Made by a program: the position numbers and the translations under genes
Notes under the pieces: model-generated
What the model saw: the letters and a program-made list of their open reading frames with translations, nothing else
The model's database searches: none
What the model was told of the DNA's origin: nothing
Source of the DNA: Candidatus Sericytochromatia bacterium
GTDB taxonomy: Bacteria; Cyanobacteriota; Sericytochromatia; UBA7694
Direction: 5' to 3'
Length of the DNA: 9,420 bases
Assembly (NCBI GenBank): GCA_913773825.1
Contig: CAJYHH010000556.1
Location: 1-9,420 of the forward strand
Shown here: positions 7,290 through 9,420 of the stretch, piece by piece
Layout of the letters: each line of letters begins with the position of its first letter
Position numbering within the stretch: position 1 is the stretch's first letter

Positions 7290-7895
7290 TTAGAAAGTAG
7301 CCAGTTGGGAATTTACGCCCAGACCACCCTGAGTTGCAACCAGCTGGTTTTTCTGCATGAAGTCAACGACTTTCGCCATTTTTTCGTGCATTTCAACAGC
7401 TTGCTGCATCGGATCAATGGAGGACATGCCGACTTTTGCCTGATTCATAAAATAGGCATCAACCACGTTCCAGATCCAGACACCCAGAATCAACAGCGGC
7501 AGAATAATGCTAACAATGCTCCAGACTCCGGCAGTTGCAGCATTTGTCGCTAGCAGCGGAGTCAGGACAGCCCACGCGACACCAATAATAGTTGGCGCCA
7601 GGAAGAACATAATCCCTCTTACCACGTCACCCATCAGGAACTGACCCAGACCCGCGATGGGGATAGACAGGACCCAGAACCAGGGCTCAATTTTCATGCC
7701 GCCAAAACCTGTTGCGCCGAGCAGCTGAATGTCTTCATTCAGAGCGGCCATCTGAGGATTCTCAGCCAGAGCGATGACTTCGGTCTGCTGTGCAGGCAAA
7801 TTGGTTTCTGCATTTGCAACAGCAGCCCAGACGTTACCCTGGAATGCAAAGATCATGGACAACATCACCATAAAACCAGCAATGCGTTTGAGCAT
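7290..7895 (-). CDS. TM2-like inner-membrane protein with signal peptide (paralog B, 201 aa)
   Basis: The frame is open up to 8003, but the real start is ATG at 7895-7893. AAGGAG stands 6 bases upstream, and the extra 36 residues of the longer reading are Cys-rich, overlap the promoter and precede a proper signal peptide. The protein has a Sec signal (MLKRIAGFMVML, cleavage near VWA 24 or ANA 29), an exported stretch with ALAENPQ (42-48) and GATGFGG (60-66), hydrophobic segments at about 72-88, 94-115 and 123-145, the TM2-like motif GLGQFLMGDVVRG (82-94) and WIWNVVDAY (140-148). A helical cytoplasmic tail containing SSIDPMQQA (158-166) ends in GGLGVNSQLATF. All these elements recur in paralog A. 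It has its own promoter at 7944-7971 and is the first gene of the pair. It is probably an inner-membrane protein of unknown role. The TM2-like label rests on motif resemblance only. Confidence 0.93.
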   Translation of the reverse strand: MLKRIAGFMVMLSMIFAFQGNVWAAVANAETNLPAQQTEVIALAENPQMAALNEDIQLLGATGFGGMKIEPWFWVLSIPIAGLGQFLMGDVVRGIMFFLAPTIIGVAWAVLTPLLATNAATAGVWSIVSIILPLLILGVWIWNVVDAYFMNQAKVGMSSIDPMQQAVEMHEKMAKVVDFMQKNQLVATQGGLGVNSQLATF

Positions 7896-7901
7896 ACATT
7901 T

Positions 7902-7907
7902 CTCCTT
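7902..7907 (-). promoter_or_regulatory. Ribosome binding site that fixes paralog B's start
   Basis: AAGGAG on the - strand (7907-7902) is 6 bases from ATG 7895, an ideal site. It selects the internal ATG over the longer open frame reaching 8003. Confidence 0.9.
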
Positions 7908-7943
7908 CTTAGTGTTAGATACATTTCTTCGGATGCATATACA

Positions 7944-7971
7944 ATCATATTCAAAAACTGGAATATGGCAA
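7944..7971 (-). promoter_or_regulatory. Sigma70-type promoter for paralog B
   Basis: On the - strand TTGCCA (7971-7966) and TATGAT (7949-7944) are separated by 16 bp. Each hexamer matches the consensus at 5 of 6 bases. The predicted transcript starts near 7937, leaving a leader of about 40 bases that carries the AAGGAG site. A short dyad GGCAA-GT-TTGCC (7967-7978) overlaps the -35 and could be an operator. Confidence 0.7.
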
Positions 7972-8030
7972 GTTTGCCCGTCACAACCTGTAACCCGCCT
8001 CAAACTGGCTTCCCATCAGAATCACCAGCA

Positions 8031-8058
8031 ATTACAATAAATAAACGGCTTATATAAT
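8031..8058 (+). promoter_or_regulatory. Sigma70-type promoter for the 8172 gene
   Basis: ATTACA (8031-8036, 4 of 6 to the -35 consensus) and a perfect TATAAT (8053-8058) are separated by 16 bp. The predicted start near 8065 gives a leader of about 107 bases that begins inside the first palindrome. Confidence 0.6.
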
Positions 8059-8059
8059 A

Positions 8060-8109
8060 ACTGTTAAAAAAACTTAACAGTCAATCAGCATGATTTCCTC
8101 TTAAAGAGG
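8060..8109 (+). promoter_or_regulatory. Row of three palindromes in the leader (operator or RNA hairpins)
   Basis: Three dyads stand almost end to end just downstream of the -10 box: ACTGTTAA-N6-TTAACAGT (8060-8081, 8-bp perfect arms), AATCA-N3-TGATT (8083-8095, 5-bp arms) and CCTCTT-A-AAGAGG (8097-8109, 6-bp arms). The first covers the predicted transcription start, as a repressor operator would. As RNA, the first two could fold as consecutive hairpins. The binding factor is unknown. Confidence 0.55.
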
Positions 8110-8150
8110 GTATAAAGATAACTAAAGCCTTTTTAATCAAGACTTAACAG
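8072..8150 (+). repeat. Direct repeat ACTTAACAG, two copies 70 bp apart
   Basis: ACTTAACAG occurs at 8072-8080, as the right arm of the first palindrome, and again at 8142-8150, immediately before the Shine-Dalgarno AAAGGTGG. The second copy lacks its inverted partner. It could be an extra half-site, or a sequence that pairs with the CTGTTAA arm in the leader RNA and so masks the ribosome binding region. Confidence 0.5.
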
Positions 8151-8158
8151 AAAGGTGG
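8151..8158 (+). promoter_or_regulatory. Ribosome binding site of the 8172 gene
   Basis: AAAGGTGG is the only Shine-Dalgarno-like sequence before the ATG at 8172. The 13-base spacer is longer than usual. An in-frame TGA at 8166-8168 rules out any earlier start, and the next ATG (8181) would be farther still. Confidence 0.55.
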
Positions 8159-8171
8159 CCAAGCCTGACTT

Positions 8172-9420
8172 ATGCCTAACATGCCCAATTCGCATCAGGT
8201 GCGCTTTACCCCGATGCAGGGTCAGGTTGCGGACTACGTCCTCAATCATCCGACCGCCAGTCCCTTCAAAAAGAACGATATTTCCTTCCATATTGGCGGA
8301 AACTATCTGACTGATTTCTCTCAGAAGGGCATCAAAGACTTTGTTGGTGACAACAATAACAAACTGTCTTACCAAGAAGTCGGCGCCTTTATTCAAACGG
8401 TTGCAGCTAACGCTCCCCAGTCCGCTGGCGCCAGCTTTGATCTGAACGATCGTGAACTTGGCCTCTACAAAAAAGACGGAATCAACGAGCAGCACATCCG
8501 TACAGGCTTTATGCTCGAAACCAAATCCGGCGCTCTGCCGTCTCAGGGCGTCGTCTTTTTCGAAGCAGACAAATCCACCTTCCCGCTCAAAGACGCTGAA
8601 CAAGCAATAAAAGCGGCTGAAGACAAGCTCAAAACAGCAGAACGCAGCTTTAACAAAGCCGAAGGCCGAGTTGAAGATGCTCAATGGTCACGTCAAAGCC
8701 TGGTTGATTTCCTGGGCAAAGACGCGCCGCGTGAGCTGGCCGAAAAACAAGGCCGCGTCACTGAATTAACGGGCCGTATCACTGAACTGGGCACTGAAAA
8801 AACCCAGTACAACGACGAACTCACGCGCCTCGAAGCTGATCAAAAAAACAATGTTCAGACCCCTGGCATGAGTCAAGACCAGCGCTCACAGCGCATCACC
8901 CAGCTAAAGCGCGCTCTGCGTGGCCTTGAAGCAGAAACCAAAGAATCTAGCCGTGATCTGGATAAAACTCGCGAAAGCATCTCTTCTAAACAGGGCCCGC
9001 TGAGCTTTATTGGCGTTGGCAACAGCCTGGCAGAGCTGCATGAGCGCAATCAGAAACTCAAAGGCGCTCAGGATAATCTTCAGACTTCGCGTGAGAGCTT
9101 AGATGCAGCTCGTAACGAGCTTAACGAAGCCAAAGCTTTACGTGAGCGCATCCTCAAGGGTGATGGCCTGTTTGGCAAGCCCCCGACGGCTCCCGCTCAG
9201 CCAGCTCAGCCACCCGCAAAGCCGCCTGAAGCGCCAGCTCAACCCGCCAAGCCCCCAGTTGCAGAAGTGCCCGTTGAACCCGAAGTGCCCGTAACACCGG
9301 CTCCCGCTCAGCCCGCCCCGATTGCTGAACAGCCTGTTGCGCCGCCTGCTAAACCTCCGGCTCCGCCTGCTCAACCTGCACCTGGTGATCAGACAGAAAT
9401 TCCCATCCTGCCTGATGATC
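8172..9420 (+). CDS. Coiled-coil protein with EF-hand-like N-terminal domain and Pro-rich tail (3' truncated by window)
   Basis: The frame is open from ATG 8172 to the last base, giving 416 complete codons with no stop; the C-terminus lies outside the window. There is no signal peptide, membrane segment or Cys. Layout: residues 1-136, a globular domain beginning MPNMPNSHQVRFTPMQGQ and containing GDNNNKLSYQE (59-69), which matches EF-hand loop positions 3, 5, 8 and 12 but lacks the first Asp and the central Gly; residues about 139-330, a charged Ala/Glu/Lys/Arg-rich coiled coil, interrupted near 170-187 (WSRQSLVDFLGKD) and 270-285 (LSFIGVGNSLAEL); residues 337-404, a Pro/Ala tail with 28 Pro in 68 residues; then GDQTEIPILPDD. 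This suggests a structural or scaffold-like protein that spans a distance. The EF-like turn recalls those in the proteins at 245 and 1059. Codons are the most GC-rich in the window. Family unknown. Confidence 0.9.
   Translation, partial: MPNMPNSHQVRFTPMQGQVADYVLNHPTASPFKKNDISFHIGGNYLTDFSQKGIKDFVGDNNNKLSYQEVGAFIQTVAANAPQSAGASFDLNDRELGLYKKDGINEQHIRTGFMLETKSGALPSQGVVFFEADKSTFPLKDAEQAIKAAEDKLKTAERSFNKAEGRVEDAQWSRQSLVDFLGKDAPRELAEKQGRVTELTGRITELGTEKTQYNDELTRLEADQKNNVQTPGMSQDQRSQRITQLKRALRGLEAETKESSRDLDKTRESISSKQGPLSFIGVGNSLAELHERNQKLKGAQDNLQTSRESLDAARNELNEAKALRERILKGDGLFGKPPTAPAQPAQPPAKPPEAPAQPAKPPVAEVPVEPEVPVTPAPAQPAPIAEQPVAPPAKPPAPPAQPAPGDQTEIPILPDD
9180..9383 (+). repeat. Pro/Ala-rich repeat region in the coiled-coil protein
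   Basis: The translated tail (residues 337-404) repeats PAQPA four times and PAKPP three times in irregular order, with a Val/Glu/Pro patch (PVEPEVPV, 367-374). Codons for equivalent repeats differ, so the pattern appears to be kept at the protein level rather than produced by recent DNA duplication. Such tails are usually extended and can act as spacers or as ligands for Pro-binding domains. Confidence 0.85.

Noticed and set aside
7896..8003. N-terminal extension of paralog B to 8003
   Set aside because: It would put 36 Cys-rich residues before a perfect signal peptide and would place the promoter at 7944-7971 inside the gene. The internal ATG has an ideal AAGGAG site.
8121..8150. Terminator or riboswitch before the 8172 gene
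   Set aside because: The T run at 8131-8134 has no GC-rich stem before it, and no known riboswitch core is recognisable.
8344..8380. True calcium-binding EF-hand in the coiled-coil protein
   Set aside because: The loop lacks the first Asp and the central Gly, so metal binding cannot be claimed.
8133..8684. 183-codon open frame on the - strand
   Set aside because: It lies antisense to the 8172 gene, which has a promoter, ribosome binding site, coiled coil and Pro-rich tail. The antisense translation is Phe/Cys-rich with no coherent domain.
1..9420. CRISPR array, tRNA, rRNA or insertion sequence
   Set aside because: No regularly spaced repeats, cloverleaf, rRNA signature, transposase or terminal inverted repeats with target duplications were seen on either strand.

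Overview
The window looks like bacterial chromosome with compact genes, Shine-Dalgarno sites, Rho-independent terminators and sigma70-type promoters. GC content is moderate: lines counted by hand run from about 38-57% in the 207-codon gene, through about 52% in the giant gene, to about 60% in the last gene. No gene here is a recognisable enzyme, transporter, RNA gene, phage gene or transposase, so taxonomy cannot be fixed from the sequence. Two Sec signal peptides followed by TM2-like membrane proteins fit a diderm or another bacterium with an inner-membrane export route. A tentative, low-confidence guess is an uncultured lineage near the non-photosynthetic relatives of Cyanobacteria (Sericytochromatia/Blackallbacteria type). 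No marker gene here tests that.

Layout, left to right: (1) the last 53 codons of a + strand gene, then a very strong bidirectional hairpin terminator (174-213). (2) A 207-aa soluble hypothetical protein on the - strand (245-868). (3) A divergent 190-bp gap, then a giant 1815-aa helical, Gln/Ala/Leu/Ser-rich orphan protein on the + strand (1059-6506), with a glycine-zipper segment in its first third. (4) A bidirectional terminator shared with (5) two paralogous - strand membrane proteins of 198 and 201 aa (6601-7197 and 7290-7895). Both have a signal peptide, three hydrophobic segments with TM2-like motifs and a near-identical C-terminal tail. A perfect 13-bp hairpin terminator separates them. 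(6) A 276-bp divergent regulatory region with a promoter on each strand and a row of three palindromes. (7) A + strand gene (8172 to the window edge, at least 416 codons) for a protein with an N-terminal domain, a long coiled coil and a Pro/Ala-rich tail.

The three soluble proteins (207 aa, 1815 aa, 416+ aa) lack signal peptides, are predicted mostly helical, and each carries one or more short degenerate EF-hand-like segments near the N-terminus (pattern roughly [DN]-[GNK]-x-[VIL]-x-x-x-E). With the two inner-membrane paralogs they could form a lineage-specific system in which large helical cytoplasmic or exported proteins act beside small membrane partners. That is inference from co-location and motif resemblance, and no function is demonstrated. 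The clearest facts are the gene calls, the paralogy of the two membrane proteins, the corrected starts, the terminators and the palindrome array.
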